Shown in pieces: positions 1 to 11,330 of a stretch of 64,000 bases of DNA; position 1 is the stretch's first letter, and each line of letters begins with the position of its first letter. The position numbers and the translations under genes are program-made. Under the pieces are notes generated by a model. It worked only from the letters and a program-made list of their open reading frames with translations. It made no database searches and was not told the DNA's origin. This DNA comes from Scleromitrula shiraiana (lineage: Eukaryota; Ascomycota; Leotiomycetes; Helotiales; Sclerotiniaceae). Where the stretch lies: positions 619,501 through 683,500 of the forward strand of contig JABELC010000008.1 of assembly GCA_028455995.1 (NCBI GenBank), given 5' to 3'.

Positions 1-520
1 TCGAGGTCGCGGCGCGTATACGATGAATATGCGAGTAGGAGAAGATGTTTGTGGAATTCGTCCGAGTTTTCACATGGGCCGATAGTATGAGAAGGTACTC
101 GAATACTGCGGATGGCGCCTCCAGTAATTGAGCATATCCGCTCTTCGCCCCATGGGGATACCCATTGTCTTATAGCGGCCAAGTAACCCTTCAACTCTGA
201 GAGCGCAGTAGCCTTAGCTTCAGGTGTTAAACTGTCATATGCTTGTCCTGGCTCTCGACCAGGAAGTCGTGTCATTAGAATTGATACCGGTGCATGTGGG
301 CTTGCTGGATGATCGCCATAGCACAAATTTTTTTTGGTGTGGGAAGATGGGCGGAATAGCATATTTTCGTTGCGAGTACTTCTTCCAGTCGTGTCCCATC
401 AGACCATTTCAAGAGTAGACCAATGGTAATGGTATAATCTGGTTATCGAAAGGCGCCCCGATCCACTTACAATACTTGTTTGAAGATTCTCGTAGATAAT
501 AATGTACAAATACCCAAAAT
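1..520 (-). pseudogene. Broken aminoglycoside-phosphotransferase-like (APH family) gene, cut by left edge
   Basis: Reading the minus strand from about 520 to 1 gives a string of fragments typical of fungal APH/choline-kinase-fold phosphotransferases: a KWIGAPFDNQIIPLP stretch (about 470-430), then LLLKWSDGTRLEE (about 420-380), then CYGDHPASPHAPVSILMTRLPG ending near 260, then an open frame from ATG 275 to the edge. These pieces lie in different frames. One base is missing between the first two, and another frame change falls in an A-rich run near 330. The C-terminal half, with the catalytic loop, lies outside the window. Fungal members are often annotated as phosphotransferase enzyme family proteins of unknown substrate. 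The 91 codons at the edge are uninterrupted, so decay may be recent. An unusual intron could explain one break but not easily both. Confidence 0.6.
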
Positions 521-832
521 CATCGAACGAACGGATGACTGAGCTTGGGTGTGGGCGGAATATTTGCAGACACCTGAGCAGCTTTTCGTGGAGTCCATGT
601 AAAGTTGGGAAGAAAAATCCGTGGAAGCGAGAATGTCATTATTATGAATGCTGATTGTGATTTCTCTGCATGCAACTTATTTATGTAGAGGTTTTGCTAC
701 ATGTACAGAAGCATACCTAAGAGCACTAGGTAAAGTGTATCTTCATAAAAAATTTTTTTGCGTCGTTGGTATAATTGTTTAAAGGTGAGCAAAAGCATCT
801 GCCCAGGTAATTCACCAAATTAGCTCAATTGC

Positions 833-1648
833 TTAGTAACATTTTACTATTGGCACTTTGAGGTAGGTATCTAGGTGTATTCTGTAGTTTACCTCGCGAT
901 GCCAGCTCATTTCGACAGATCTTCGATCACCCGCCGTCCGCCTAAAAGCCTTACCCGTAAAACAATACTCACCATACGCATTCGACTCAGCCTTCGCTTT
1001 CTCAGCATACGCAAGCGACCTCCTCTCCCACCCATCCAAACCACATTTCCCCATAAACACCTCCGCCAACCCCACATGAGGACGAAACAGCGCCAACGCA
1101 TCCCCACCAGCAATAATTTCCCATCGTGGAAAACCGCGCGCGGCTGATACCAGGGGATCGCGAGTCTTGGAGAGAAGCTCGGCAAATGGCGCGGAGAGCG
1201 CCTCGCTACTCGAAAGCTTTCGGGTCCAAACATGTGGGTGTATGGAGCCGCGAGGGACGGTGGTATGGTGAATATTTCCCTGATACATCGGTGAAGATAT
1301 GGCGGTATTCGTGTGTGTTTCCTGTCATCTTTTCGTACCAGATCCAGATGAATTGGCGGTCTTCTGGTTCCGGACCCCCGCTCTCTGGTGGTACATGGTA
1401 TCTAATGAAGCTCAATAAATTGCTCAGATAAATGTTATATTTGGAGAATCAATAATTTTTGAACAGCGGGACCGACGCGCAATGCGGCTGTTTGGCTGTG
1501 TAGGAGATCAGGGGTGGATTTCTTGAGAACATTTGCATGGAGAAGACCGCTTAGGGAACCACCAATCTAGAGTGCGAATGATTAAATTAGATAAAATTCT
1601 AAATACGTGTGTGTTTGCAAAGAATGAACTTACAATTACGACTTCCAT
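833..1648 (-). pseudogene. Decayed FAD-dependent monooxygenase (2,6-dihydroxypyridine/salicylate hydroxylase type)
   Basis: Minus-strand remnant starting at ATG 1648. Exon 1 (MEVVI) is followed by a plausible intron, 1567-1633 (GTAAGT...CTCTAG), and then IGGSLSGLLHA, the dinucleotide-binding glycine motif of the FAD Rossmann fold. The frame then jumps: about 100-130 residues of the usual middle region are absent near 1440. Reading resumes with YHVPPES, a WIWYEKM segment and IFTDVSGKYSP (1415-1265). A shift follows to TTVPRGSIHPHVW (about 1270-1230), and further shifts around 1100-1150 surround FHDGKLLLVG and DALALFRPH, the second FAD (GDA) motif. The tail reads on to a stop at 833. The order of motifs is exactly that of the family, but the gene has an internal deletion and at least three frame changes, so it cannot encode an active enzyme. 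Confidence 0.72.
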
Positions 1649-1881
1649 GGCTGCTATTTTCATTGCTTGGACGGGTGGGGGGCGAATTTAGGATTTGTCG
1701 TATTTCACTTCGATACGATATGAACAGCGTATGTATTTACAGTGGACGAAACCACAGGGCGGGTGATGGCGTGGTTAATATGTTGCTGGCAGATGTTCAT
1801 TGGCTAGTTGGGTAGTTGGTTCGTTCCACCTACATAGGTAACAAACACACCATCCATTTTCATTCTCATTACCATCCCCAT

Positions 1882-1913
1882 ACACTCACACTCACACTCA
1901 CACTCACACTCAC
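1882..1913. repeat. CACACT hexamer microsatellite
   Basis: About five tandem copies of a CTCACA/CACACT unit, seen directly. Confidence 0.9.
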
Positions 1914-2154
1914 GATTACCCACATGATACAACACAAACAGCACATCCTATATGCAGAACCAACCTGTCTATCTATCTATCTATCTATTCAGTTTAATAG
2001 CCTGCCTGTTCAGGATTATATTAGTTTTGCTAAACGAACTTCAATCACAAGTTGCCTTTTGAGTCTAGGAAAGTATCCTACCAACTCAACTCAACTCAAC
2101 TCCATCCCATCCCATCTGCTCATCCACTCGCATCTCTCCATTCGATTACGATAG

Positions 2155-2210
2155 GTCCATCCATTCATTCATCCATCCATCCATCCATCCATCCATTCAT
2201 CCATCCACCC
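2155..2210. repeat. CCAT/ATTC tetramer microsatellite
   Basis: Tandem CCAT units with a few CATT variants. Confidence 0.9.
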
Positions 2211-5200
2211 CTCATAATTCCCTCTTCCCATCCCTCCCAATGGTATTAGAAACTCCAAACCCCATCACACATCCCTCAAACTAGACTATCCCCCATAAAA
2301 ACACCATAACATATTTCCACTCAATAATTATACATACTATATACGTACAACAAAGTCTCAAACTCAATCTAATCCAACTTTATGATGATATGATATGATA
2401 TGATGATACTATGAAATGCGGGGCTAGTTAATTTTGCCAGCATGGATGTTATGATAGATGTTGTTGGAATTTATAGTGTAAGTTTATTTATTCAGTAGCG
2501 CGATGCCATGTGAAAACGCAAGTTTTTTGCAGACGATCATAACCTATACAAATCCCAACGCATATCGAATAGGCACTGTATAAATAACTACTAGTAGTAG
2601 TAGATTTGAATATACATAGCACTTGCCAGTGAGAATATTTAGCATTTGCAGATCCTTGAATAAGTTTTATAATGTCCTTATATAATTAAGAGATGAGTTA
2701 AGGAAACTAGGGGTAGTAGTAGTATATTACTAAATGCGCTGACGAGGCTAGGCCTACCCGATCATCGCATTAGCATGCTTATATAAGAAATCTACACCAA
2801 TTAGACCCCCACGAATCGTTATTAGTTGCGCAGGTAATTTTCAACTAGAAACTTGGAGGTTACTACCAAAGTTCTCATCAATCATTAATAAGACTTTCAG
2901 ATTTCCTGTATTTCTACAAAACCAGCATCATGCATGCATTAGTGTATTTAGATGGTTAGAAATCAGCTGGGTAGCCAAGAGATCAGTTGCAGATTCTGGC
3001 TGCTGCGAGTTTCGCAATCCTTGATGGAGAGAGCGTATGATCAAGTGCAGTAGTCTTAATGTATGAGAGGAGATAGAGGATTAAGGGAGTTGGAATAGGC
3101 AACTGAGACTTATGGCTGCTTTGAACGTTTCAAATTGTACCTTGTTACTTTGTTGGCTATAAAGAATTGGATGTGCTTACCTAAGTGAACTGGACCTAGA
3201 TGAATTGATTGATTGATTGACTGACTTTCAAATCTCTCTATGTAGACAGAATAGGTCAGATAGTATATCGTACTCGGCACGGTAAAACTTGACGATTTGC
3301 TATTAGAAATCTAACCAATATTGTTCGATCAATCATGAGGCTGCAGTATACATTGGAAATTTGAGATGCTTCTCTCAAATCACTCCCCACATCAATCTAG
3401 GTATGTGACCAGATATGCGTGGCATAGTACAGTAGGCAAGGCAATGCAGCTCTTACTGATTCCCAAACAATGGCTAGCTGAGAAGTACCTAAAACTCGAG
3501 TAGGTACTTATGAAATCGCAATATCTCCCTCACCTGACCTGAATCCAATCCAATAGAATAGCTATCTAGTGGGTAGATATGGGTAGATATAACATGTATT
3601 CCTGTACCACCATTTCCTGTACCACCATTCCATCCACCATATTTTCCGGAACCTGAATACAACGTACGCAGGGACCTTTATTGTGAAAGGGTAACTTAAA
3701 AGTCTTGGGTGTGGTCATGGATCTCAATAAGATCTGTGAGTATCCGTAGATATATTGGAACCTGAGAATTCTTATAGTTGGAGTTCACGGGTATGTACAG
3801 TATTAAATATCGATAAATAATATTATATGGAATTCCACCATGGTATTGTTTTCTACACCACCACACACACGACCACACCATCTTTAATTTTTGAATGATA
3901 CGTAGATGCATTAGGTACTGCATAACTTGGTACCGGGTAAAATGGTTGATATATGCATGTTGATACATCAGATAGAAAGATTCGAAGGTTTTGATAACGA
4001 AGAACGAAGAACGAATAACAAATTCTTGGGGGGGGGGGGGGGAGAGGGAAGAAAGATTCTCCTAGGGTTTATAAATCGGTAGGTATTATTATGAGTATGT
4101 ATCTACGAGTATTCATGAATGACAAGAGCGGACCCAGGTCTAACCTCTCGTGGCAAAAGTACGAAAGTAACCCTTCTGTGAGGGTAACCTAGCCCGCCCC
4201 CGGACCTAGGAAAATATGAGGAGATTGGTCTACTTTTAGGTCAATGAGGATTATTATTATTATTATTTTACGAACGAAGTACATGTCATCATTTCTTTAT
4301 TATTTTGATAACTGTTTTTTTCTTACCTCTTACGCCTCTCTTATATTATCAAATTAAATGGAATTATTTTTATATGAATTACAGAGTACGGAGTACTTAT
4401 TATAGAGTACTTACGAATTATTTATATAAACCAGTAATTACCTAAATGGTTCTGATGGTTGGTTGATTATAGAAGATTTACAGTCATTTTATCTTCTTCT
4501 ATACTTTCATACTTTCATACTTTCTCATACTTCCCGCTTTTACATAAAGAGTGGATTACATACATAGGGTATCTATCTAGGAACAACCCATATCGATAAA
4601 GGTACTTCATATCACCTTACGCATACATCCCTACGAATAAAAGGTAAAAGGGTTTACTAAATGCTTTTCCTTTGCTTTGGCTTCCTCCCTTTAAAACAAT
4701 AATAACAACCATTCCATTCCATTCCACTACATTACATTACATTATATTACATTACATTACAATCTACAAATCTGTTCAATTGTCAATTGTCAATTGTTAA
4801 TTGATCATTAAATAAATACATTCATCTTCTATTCAATCCTCAAATCTTCATTTGAATTACAATCAATCCATCTCATCCAAAGAAAAACTATCTGGAATAG
4901 TTTGTCCTTCTCTCTTTACTGTTCTTCTCTCTAGGATTTGAAAGACCCTCGAAATAGCAATATTACAACAGGATCACATCGCTGACAATACTTTTGATCC
5001 TTCAATTGCAAATCATTTTATATCTGATGCAACATAATATTATATTTGGAGTCATTGGAGAAAATCAAGAGATCAATTGGAGAGGTTTATGCTTGGATTC
5101 ACTAAAGATATCTGTGCACCAATCGTAGAAGGAATACCTTGATGAGAAGTGAATATTGGAGGGTTGAATGACACCTAAGTATCATTTGTACAATTCAAAG

Positions 5201-5393
5201 CTTTACTACAATACAGTTCGAACAAGACCCTCCACATTTCATATCAAGCATTTTCCCGGTCGAAGATCCCCTATACCTTGAACCACATAATGAGTGAACT
5301 ACGCAACTCGCCCTTTATACATTGAGATCCTTCGATAACGTCCTAAATATACGACTCACGCACTCTCACCTTTATCGTCACATACCAAAAATT

Positions 5394-6779
5394 ATGTCTC
5401 TTGATGTCGCTCTTCAGTCAGTGGCATTCTATGTACTCTCTTGTAGTACCTGCTCCAAGATCAGCCATAGAAGGAAAGCAAAGGCACAGGCGAAAAAAGA
5501 ACGAGTTGAGAAACATGCATTAGAAACGGAACAACCTGGCCTATATAGGCATCCTTCCCCCTTCTCTACAAACCCGTACTGGACAGAAGAAATTATGATG
5601 GGACCAGGTCCGCCGAAGAAAAAGGGTGATAAGAATAACAAGAATGCAAGTCTGCGGGGAATAAACACGACGGGGCAAGGGAGCACGTATTCGAGTAGTG
5701 GTGTGATAAGTACAGATACTGGAAGTAGTCCTACGATTGTTGAGGAAGGATCGCGTATATCTGGGGAAGGATGGAATAGGAAAAGATATCAACGAGAAGA
5801 TGAAGATCTTTGGGGACGGGATACACATGGACCGGGACAGAGAATTATAGATGCTTTTAATAGAGCTCACAATAGAGCTTCTGAATCCGCTGGACGTATA
5901 TTTGGAGGGGATGGGAGATCGGATGGGGGATCGGATGGGAGATCAAGTAGAAGTGGATCTGATGGAAATCCAGAGTCATATTATATCGCAAGAAACCCAC
6001 CACTAAACGATTTACATCCTCCAATTGTTAGCACAGCCTCAAGAAGTAGAGAAGAAACAGCATGGATGCTTCAACCACCTCCACCAGCAAAAGTGATGGA
6101 AGGAAAAGTAAGAGTGAGCAGTAGGCCACGTGCTGGTAGTAACGGAAGTAGTCGCAGAGGCGCCGAAGAGCCACCTCTAAGCCGAATTGTTACTGAAAAG
6201 TTGATGGAAAACAAAATACAAAGAGGAGAAATGCCATCACAGCTCGAAATTCGCTCATTCTCAAATCGTCCCAATGGTCAACGCCATGAAAGAGGTAGCT
6301 CATCCGAGTCATCCAGCTCATCAGGAAGTTTCACGCCAAGAAGTCGCAAACCACCCCCTATCACCGTACCCAAAGCATCCAGCGGCAAACCTCGCGGAAA
6401 AGCCGAACACATTCCCATCCGAGATTCCGAGACCGAGATGCGAGAAACTACAACTCGACCTCTTCTCTCAACAATAGTCAGCTCGTCAAATATGACACAT
6501 CCACTGTCCCAATCACAGGGTAGTGATTTACCATTACGTGAATTATCTAGACCTACAACTAGTAATTCGGCTTTAAATTATAGAGTGGCGGCTACTTCGG
6601 AACCTCTTCCTGATACTACTACTACTACTACTACTACTACTACGACTTCTTCTTCTTCTTCGATACCTAGAATCGAACTCAAACTTCCTGAACTCGATAA
6701 TTTTCAATTCCCACAGTCACAGCCACAGTTACAGTCACAGTCACAGTCACGATCTATGGAAAATTCAATTCACTCTTGA
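5394..6779 (+). CDS. Conserved fungal low-complexity protein of unknown function
   Basis: Intron-free frame of 461 codons from ATG 5394. An in-frame ATG exists at 5322, but its 24 extra residues look like leader translation. The N-terminus MSLDVALQSVAFYVLSCSTC is hydrophobic and cysteine-rich, possibly a membrane-associating or signal-like segment. It is followed at once by a basic patch (HRRKAKAQAKKER) and a compact motif, PFSTNPYWTEEIMMGPGPPKKK (about residues 55-76), which looks like the conserved core. The remainder is disordered: Gly/Ser/Arg-rich, then polyserine (SSESSSSSGS), then a Thr/Ser homopolymer from an ACT/TCT microsatellite (6615-6662), then Gln-Ser repeats at the C-terminus. 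No enzymatic domain is visible. It reads as a regulatory or scaffold-like protein of unknown role; function is not assigned. Confidence 0.7.
   Translation: MSLDVALQSVAFYVLSCSTCSKISHRRKAKAQAKKERVEKHALETEQPGLYRHPSPFSTNPYWTEEIMMGPGPPKKKGDKNNKNASLRGINTTGQGSTYSSSGVISTDTGSSPTIVEEGSRISGEGWNRKRYQREDEDLWGRDTHGPGQRIIDAFNRAHNRASESAGRIFGGDGRSDGGSDGRSSRSGSDGNPESYYIARNPPLNDLHPPIVSTASRSREETAWMLQPPPPAKVMEGKVRVSSRPRAGSNGSSRRGAEEPPLSRIVTEKLMENKIQRGEMPSQLEIRSFSNRPNGQRHERGSSSESSSSSGSFTPRSRKPPPITVPKASSGKPRGKAEHIPIRDSETEMRETTTRPLLSTIVSSSNMTHPLSQSQGSDLPLRELSRPTTSNSALNYRVAATSEPLPDTTTTTTTTTTTSSSSSIPRIELKLPELDNFQFPQSQPQLQSQSQSRSMENSIHS
6615..6662 (+). repeat. ACT/TCT trinucleotide repeat inside coding sequence
   Basis: Tandem ACT followed by TCT codons encode a run of threonine and then serine near the C-terminus of the protein starting at 5394. 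It is in frame, so length changes would not break the gene. Confidence 0.9.
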
Positions 6780-8362
6780 AATCTCATCCGTGCCATTACA
6801 TCAAAAGTCCTTTCTTTTATCAAAGGCAACACATCATCAATATCATTACCAAGCTTGAACTTTCCTTTTCTTTTTTTCTTTTTTTCTTTCTTTCTTTCTT
6901 TCCTTCTTCTCATCGTCTCGTCTTTTAGCATAGTTCATGGTTTGGTATGGATGGGGAAGCGGAGTTTCAAAAAAAAAACATCTGGGCTTGGCTTCTTCTT
7001 TTATTTTCCAGGGGGTTTTTCTTTTGTTTCATGGGGAGTTTAAGCATAGTTTCGGGGTATAGTCTGGCGTCTGTTTCGCTTCTTTTTTTGGGCGGGGGTT
7101 TGGATAGGGAGGTTTAAATTTACGTTCTTGTTCGATATTGTTTTATTAGGATGCGCGTTGCGCATATTTTGGGTGGGTTGGGTTGGGTTGGGTTTGGTTT
7201 GGTGGGTTGTGGACTGGGGATTGGGAATTTGGGATTGGGAATTGGGAATTGGGAATTGGGATTGAGGATAGGGACCTTCTCAATTTTATACTATGGTTTG
7301 AGTTCTGGATGATTGATGGATGCATTGGGAATTTGGGAAGGGTAAGAGGGATGGTATGCATGGATAAGTTCTATGCGGAATGGAATGGAATGGAATGGAA
7401 CGGAATGGAACGGGACAGGATAGGGTTTTGATACTTTTTGTATCGTGGTATATTGGAACTAGGATAGATGGCAATGGGGATAGCGACGAGGACGCATCTG
7501 CATGGTGTAGGAGGTATCAGTGAAGGGGTATCATGGATTTTATATGGATATGCATATGCATAGTCCTAGATTCAATAGCGAAAGAGAAAGAGAGAATAGG
7601 AGAATAGAAGAATAAAGGAATAAATAAATAAACAAACAAACTTGTGTTCGATATCCCATTTATGAACATTTAAACATTTAAACATTAAATTATTGAAGAT
7701 TCTTTTTTGCTGGACACTCACTCACTCACTCACTTATTCACTTACTCACTTACTCACTTACTCACTTACTCACTTACTCACTTACTCACTTACTCACTTA
7801 CTCACTTACTCACTTACTCACTTACTCACTTACTCACTTACTCACTTACTCACTTACTCACTTACTCACTTACTCACTTACTCACTTACTCACTTACTCA
7901 CTCACTATTTCAACTTCAAGCTACTAATTAATTTAATTGTTTATAGACGCCTATTATTTAATCTCCCACCATCCATCGATTCATCCATTCATGCATCCAT
8001 TTATGCATCCATCCATCCATCCATTCATTCATTCATTCATGCATCCAATCCAATCCAATCCAATCAAATCCATATTAGAAAGTCCTATCCGTACTGTACA
8101 TACACATACACATAACCTTATCCATCCCCATCCCCATCCCCATCTCCATCCCCATTCTGGTATCATTTCATTTCATATTCATATTTATTTCATTCAAATT
8201 ATATCATATCGTAACGCCATCCATTTGTTCGTCCCTCCAATCAATTATCCACCAACTGCATTGCATGGATCCAGACATGCTAAGAACTTTTGTTGATATG
8301 ATAAGCTACTTCCTATAGCTTCCCATCCCCCCATCCCCCCCAAAAGTAAATGTGTGAAAAGA
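6780..8362. other. Intergenic, pyrimidine tracts and satellites
   Basis: No gene seen. It holds T/C-rich tracts (6868-6905), GGGTT and GGAATTG repeats (7180-7262), GGAAT repeats (7379-7405), the large octamer satellite at 7727-7905 and CATT/CATC repeats (7970-8060). Long frames here are translations of repeats. Confidence 0.6.
7727..7905. repeat. Octamer satellite (ACTCACTT)n, about 22 copies
   Basis: Nearly perfect tandem array of an 8-bp unit over about 180 bp, preceded by a few CACT tetramers. Because 8 is not a multiple of 3, all frames stay open and read as a repeated eight-residue peptide (LTYSLTHL), giving spurious frames. No flanking gene uses them. Confidence 0.95.
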
Positions 8363-9127
8363 TTATAAATGCAAACCCCCCTCGTCCTCTTCAGTCTCCC
8401 CCCTCTCCACCATGTCCTCCGCCATCCTCTCTTCGATTGCGCGCCGGAGCGCTGAATCGTCTAGGGTTCCTCCGCTACTGGCGCCTGTTCTAGTCTGTCC
8501 ATTTCCATTTCCATTTCCATTCATAGCATCACTTACACCCACACCCATACCCATATCCATATTTGTATTAGGCGTGGGATTCGTATTCGACGTTGGATTC
8601 GTATTCGGGGTTGGGTTTGGGACGATACCGTTCGTGTTACTTGGTGTATTGATATTATTATTGTTGATGTCGTCGTTATCCATGATTACCTCGCCGTTGA
8701 CGATGCGGCCTGTTGTGAATGTTCCGTCGGTCCAGGGATTACTCCTCTCCCCTCCATCTCCATTAACCTCCCCATCTCCATTCACTCTCTCCTCCCCATT
8801 CACCTTCTCCCCATCCCCCTCCTTCTCCCACTCCCCCCACACTCCCCCCCTCCCCTCCACCTCCTCCCTCAGCAATCCCAGCCTCACCCCCATCCGTTCA
8901 ATAACCCCTTCGTTTTCCCTAATCGCCTCCACACAATCCATATCCTTTTCCCCATTCAATCCCTCCTCTGTGCCCTCTGCAAATGGTCGCATCTGCTCGT
9001 TGCTGTAGTCGAGATGCGCGATGCTGTTGCGGAGCTCGGCGGCTTTGAGGTGCAGGGTTGAGAGGGGGAGGTCGCGGAGGGCGAGCGCGAAGGCGGTGGG
9101 GGTTATGGGGAGGGCGGTGGCGGACAT
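8363..9127 (-). CDS. Tma17/Adc17-like protein (proteasome-assembly chaperone family, probable)
   Basis: Intron-free, 254 codons. The first ~95 residues match the pattern of the yeast Tma17 (Adc17) family: an opening P-I-x(4)-F-x(2)-A segment (PITPTAFALAL), then a helix with LRNSIAHLDYSNEQM, then an acidic spacer, then DCVEAIRENEGVIERM and a REEVEGR end. In yeast that protein helps pair proteasome ATPase subunits under stress. The rest is a long disordered insert rich in Asn-Thr-Pro and Gly-Asn repeats (about residues 160-215) and a short conserved-looking acidic tail (ALRRAIEERMAEDMV...GGLHL). It is longer than the ~150-residue yeast protein because of these repeats. Divergent from the rhomboid gene at 9552, with 424 bp between starts. 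The family call rests on motif pattern from memory, so it is moderate. Confidence 0.6.
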   Translation of the reverse strand: MSATALPITPTAFALALRDLPLSTLHLKAAELRNSIAHLDYSNEQMRPFAEGTEEGLNGEKDMDCVEAIRENEGVIERMGVRLGLLREEVEGRGGVWGEWEKEGDGEKVNGEERVNGDGEVNGDGGERSNPWTDGTFTTGRIVNGEVIMDNDDINNNNINTPSNTNGIVPNPTPNTNPTSNTNPTPNTNMDMGMGVGVSDAMNGNGNGNGQTRTGASSGGTLDDSALRRAIEERMAEDMVERGETEEDEGGLHL

Positions 9128-9551
9128 GGCGGGTTGGGCTTTTGGTGAGATGGTTTTTGGGGGGGATTTGATGGTTGGCTAGGTTTGAATTTTGGTTGCG
9201 TTGTTTCTGTTTGGGAAATTGGATGGTGGAGTTTAAGCGTTGTAGATTATAGATTTTGGATTTTGGATTTTGACTTGATGGGGAAATGAATGTTCGACGG
9301 TATGAGTTAGTGGGTTGGTTTTACTTCTTGATGTAATTATGATAATCTACAAAATGGAGGGGTAAATAAATAAAAGTAAAGGCAACAAGTAGCACACGAA
9401 ATCGCAAACGAGTCCGTGCGTTCCTCGGATTTACGATTTTACGAGTCCGAGGATTTTATCAGGAATCAAGAACTCGAATCATATATACAGTGCCTACTCA
9501 GGAGCCTCGACGAACCCACCCGGATATGATAAGGTAGCTGGATGCTCAAAG
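9128..9551. promoter_or_regulatory. Divergent intergenic region between Tma17-like and rhomboid genes
   Basis: 424 bp separate the two start codons, so both promoters must lie here. The half near 9128-9330 is G/T-rich; I identify no specific operator. Confidence 0.5.
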
Positions 9552-11330
9552 ATGAATAGTCTTTGGCCTACGGTGCGATTTTCATGTCATCGGGCTAATA
9601 ATGTCACTATCAATGTCAAGAATGTGAATATTGCTCAGACGATTGATAGAGTTGCGGCGAGGGTTGGTACTATTCCGGTTCAAATACGTTCTTATTCGAT
9701 TGCTTCGGTACCATTTCGAAAGAGGGAATTAAAATATGGAGGAATTATAGCAGAAGGAAAGGGCTTGTGTAATAATCGGAGCAGATATGGACCTGGGGAT
9801 GTGAGATTACAATTACAATATGCGAAGAGATTTTATGCTCGGAAGAAACCTACGCATGGTGCTGGATCTGAGGCGAAAATAATTACGAGATATGAAGATT
9901 TACCTATGGGTTATGAGGATCAGATTGGTCTTGAGTATCGAAGGGATCCGGTAACGATAGAGGAGGCGCAGCAAATTTTTGGGAATATTTTGAATGCTAC
10001 AGCTGCGCATCAATTTCTGAAAGTTTTACATGGGAGGAGGGTTGCGGGGACATTACCTGATCCGGATGAATTGACTGGGTTAGCTTATTGGGAAAATCAG
10101 GCACAGCAGAATGGGCTGGCTTGGCTGAGGACAAATGTCCTGGTCGATGAAGATGCCAATGCTGTGACGAGGGCGGAATTGGATTTAGCGGAGCTGGAGG
10201 AGAGAGGTTTTTCGGGTAAGGGTAAAGGTAAGGGTAGGGGTAAGGGTTCTCGGAAGACTAATCTCTACCCTCCTAGTGCTATGGGATACATGGGAGCTAA
10301 GATTCAAATACCTCAACCACCCGGAGCTAGTTCTCTGTGGCAAAGAGGAAAAGCAAGTGTTTATGGAGAAAGCGGATTAGATCACATTCGACAAATCGAG
10401 CAAACCCGACTCGACAATATTGAGCGGGAGGCCAAGAAAAAAGAACAGATTCAAGCAACCTCTCAAAACGTAGGCACTCTTCAAACCATTCAACCCCGAG
10501 CAGGAGTTGAACTTCGCCGACCAAGCGAAAACCCCCGTCTCAAAGAATACATCGCTCGTGCCCAGAAAACCATTCCAGATGAAATTCCAGAAATGAGTAT
10601 ACTCGCCCGTCTCTGGCCATCTGCTGTTATAACCCTCCTCACAATCGGTATCTCCAGCACAATCGCGTATTTCTACATCCCTCCAGCTCGCATCTCGCGT
10701 CTCTTCCCCGACATCCCCCCTGCATTCGCCACCATATCCACACTGGCCGCAGTCAATCTCCTCGTCTTCTTTCTTTGGCATTTCCCGCCCGCATTCCGTT
10801 TCCTCAATAAATACGCATTAATTATCCCCGCTTACCCGCGCGCACTATCTATGATCGTATCCTCGTTCTCGCACCAGAAATTCACGCATCTACTGCCTAA
10901 TCTTGTTATCCTTTATACTGTAGGAACACTCCTGCACGACAAAATCGGACGGGGCGATTTCCTCGCGACGTATTTTTCCGTCGCGGTCATGGGTAGTTTC
11001 ATTTCGCTTGCGGCGTCGGCACTAAGAAGTAGATTGTATACGAGTACGCTGGGTGCGTCGAGTGCGTTGCTTGGGATTGTTACGACGTATTTGTGGTTGG
11101 GGGCGGAAGAGAGGAATTCGAATCCGGTATGGTGGTGTGTGGCTATTTTGGTTGGGGCGAATTTGTTGGCTGGGAGGAGGAAGTCGACGTTGGATCATTG
11201 GGCGCATATTGGGGGGTTGGCGAGTGGGGTTCTGACCGGGGAGGTGATGAGGAGGAGGAGGGAGGGGAGGAGGGTGAGGATGAGGGATAGGGAGAGGTTG
11301 CTTAGGTTGGGGGAGGAGGCGAAATCGTAG
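9552..11330 (+). CDS. PCP1: Mitochondrial rhomboid intramembrane serine protease (Pcp1/Rbd1 family)
   Basis: Single frame of 592 codons. The N-terminus is basic and Ser/Arg-rich with no early acidic residues, as expected for a mitochondrial import signal. A long matrix-side region follows, containing a Gly-Lys repeat (about residues 216-228) and a charged coiled segment. Membrane segments begin around residue 354 (LWPSAVITLLTIGISSTIAYFY) and continue to the C-terminus. The catalytic dyad is visible: Ser503 in the GASSA motif (GxSx) and His552 in AHIGGLASG. Yeast Pcp1 cleaves Mgm1 and Ccp1 in the inner membrane and so controls mitochondrial fusion; that function is inferred by family. The C-terminal tail is Arg-rich (RRRREGRRVRMRDRERLLRL). 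The start at 9552 is the first ATG of the open frame. Confidence 0.88.
   Translation: MNSLWPTVRFSCHRANNVTINVKNVNIAQTIDRVAARVGTIPVQIRSYSIASVPFRKRELKYGGIIAEGKGLCNNRSRYGPGDVRLQLQYAKRFYARKKPTHGAGSEAKIITRYEDLPMGYEDQIGLEYRRDPVTIEEAQQIFGNILNATAAHQFLKVLHGRRVAGTLPDPDELTGLAYWENQAQQNGLAWLRTNVLVDEDANAVTRAELDLAELEERGFSGKGKGKGRGKGSRKTNLYPPSAMGYMGAKIQIPQPPGASSLWQRGKASVYGESGLDHIRQIEQTRLDNIEREAKKKEQIQATSQNVGTLQTIQPRAGVELRRPSENPRLKEYIARAQKTIPDEIPEMSILARLWPSAVITLLTIGISSTIAYFYIPPARISRLFPDIPPAFATISTLAAVNLLVFFLWHFPPAFRFLNKYALIIPAYPRALSMIVSSFSHQKFTHLLPNLVILYTVGTLLHDKIGRGDFLATYFSVAVMGSFISLAASALRSRLYTSTLGASSALLGIVTTYLWLGAEERNSNPVWWCVAILVGANLLAGRRKSTLDHWAHIGGLASGVLTGEVMRRRREGRRVRMRDRERLLRLGEEAKS

Larger units (their letters stand above)
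1649..5393. other. Gene-poor interval with simple repeats
   Basis: No convincing coding region on either strand. It contains a CACACT hexamer run (1882-1913), a TATC run (1967-1990), CCAT repeats (2155-2210) and a G15 homopolymer (4028-4042). The last 500 bases before 5394 are probably promoter and 5' leader of the downstream gene. Confidence 0.6.

Noticed and set aside
7727..7905. CRISPR-like array
   Set aside because: The unit is 8 bp with no spacers; it is a simple satellite in a eukaryotic genome.
7693..8296. Long plus-strand frames of 74-140 codons
   Set aside because: They are translations of the octamer satellite and CATC repeats.
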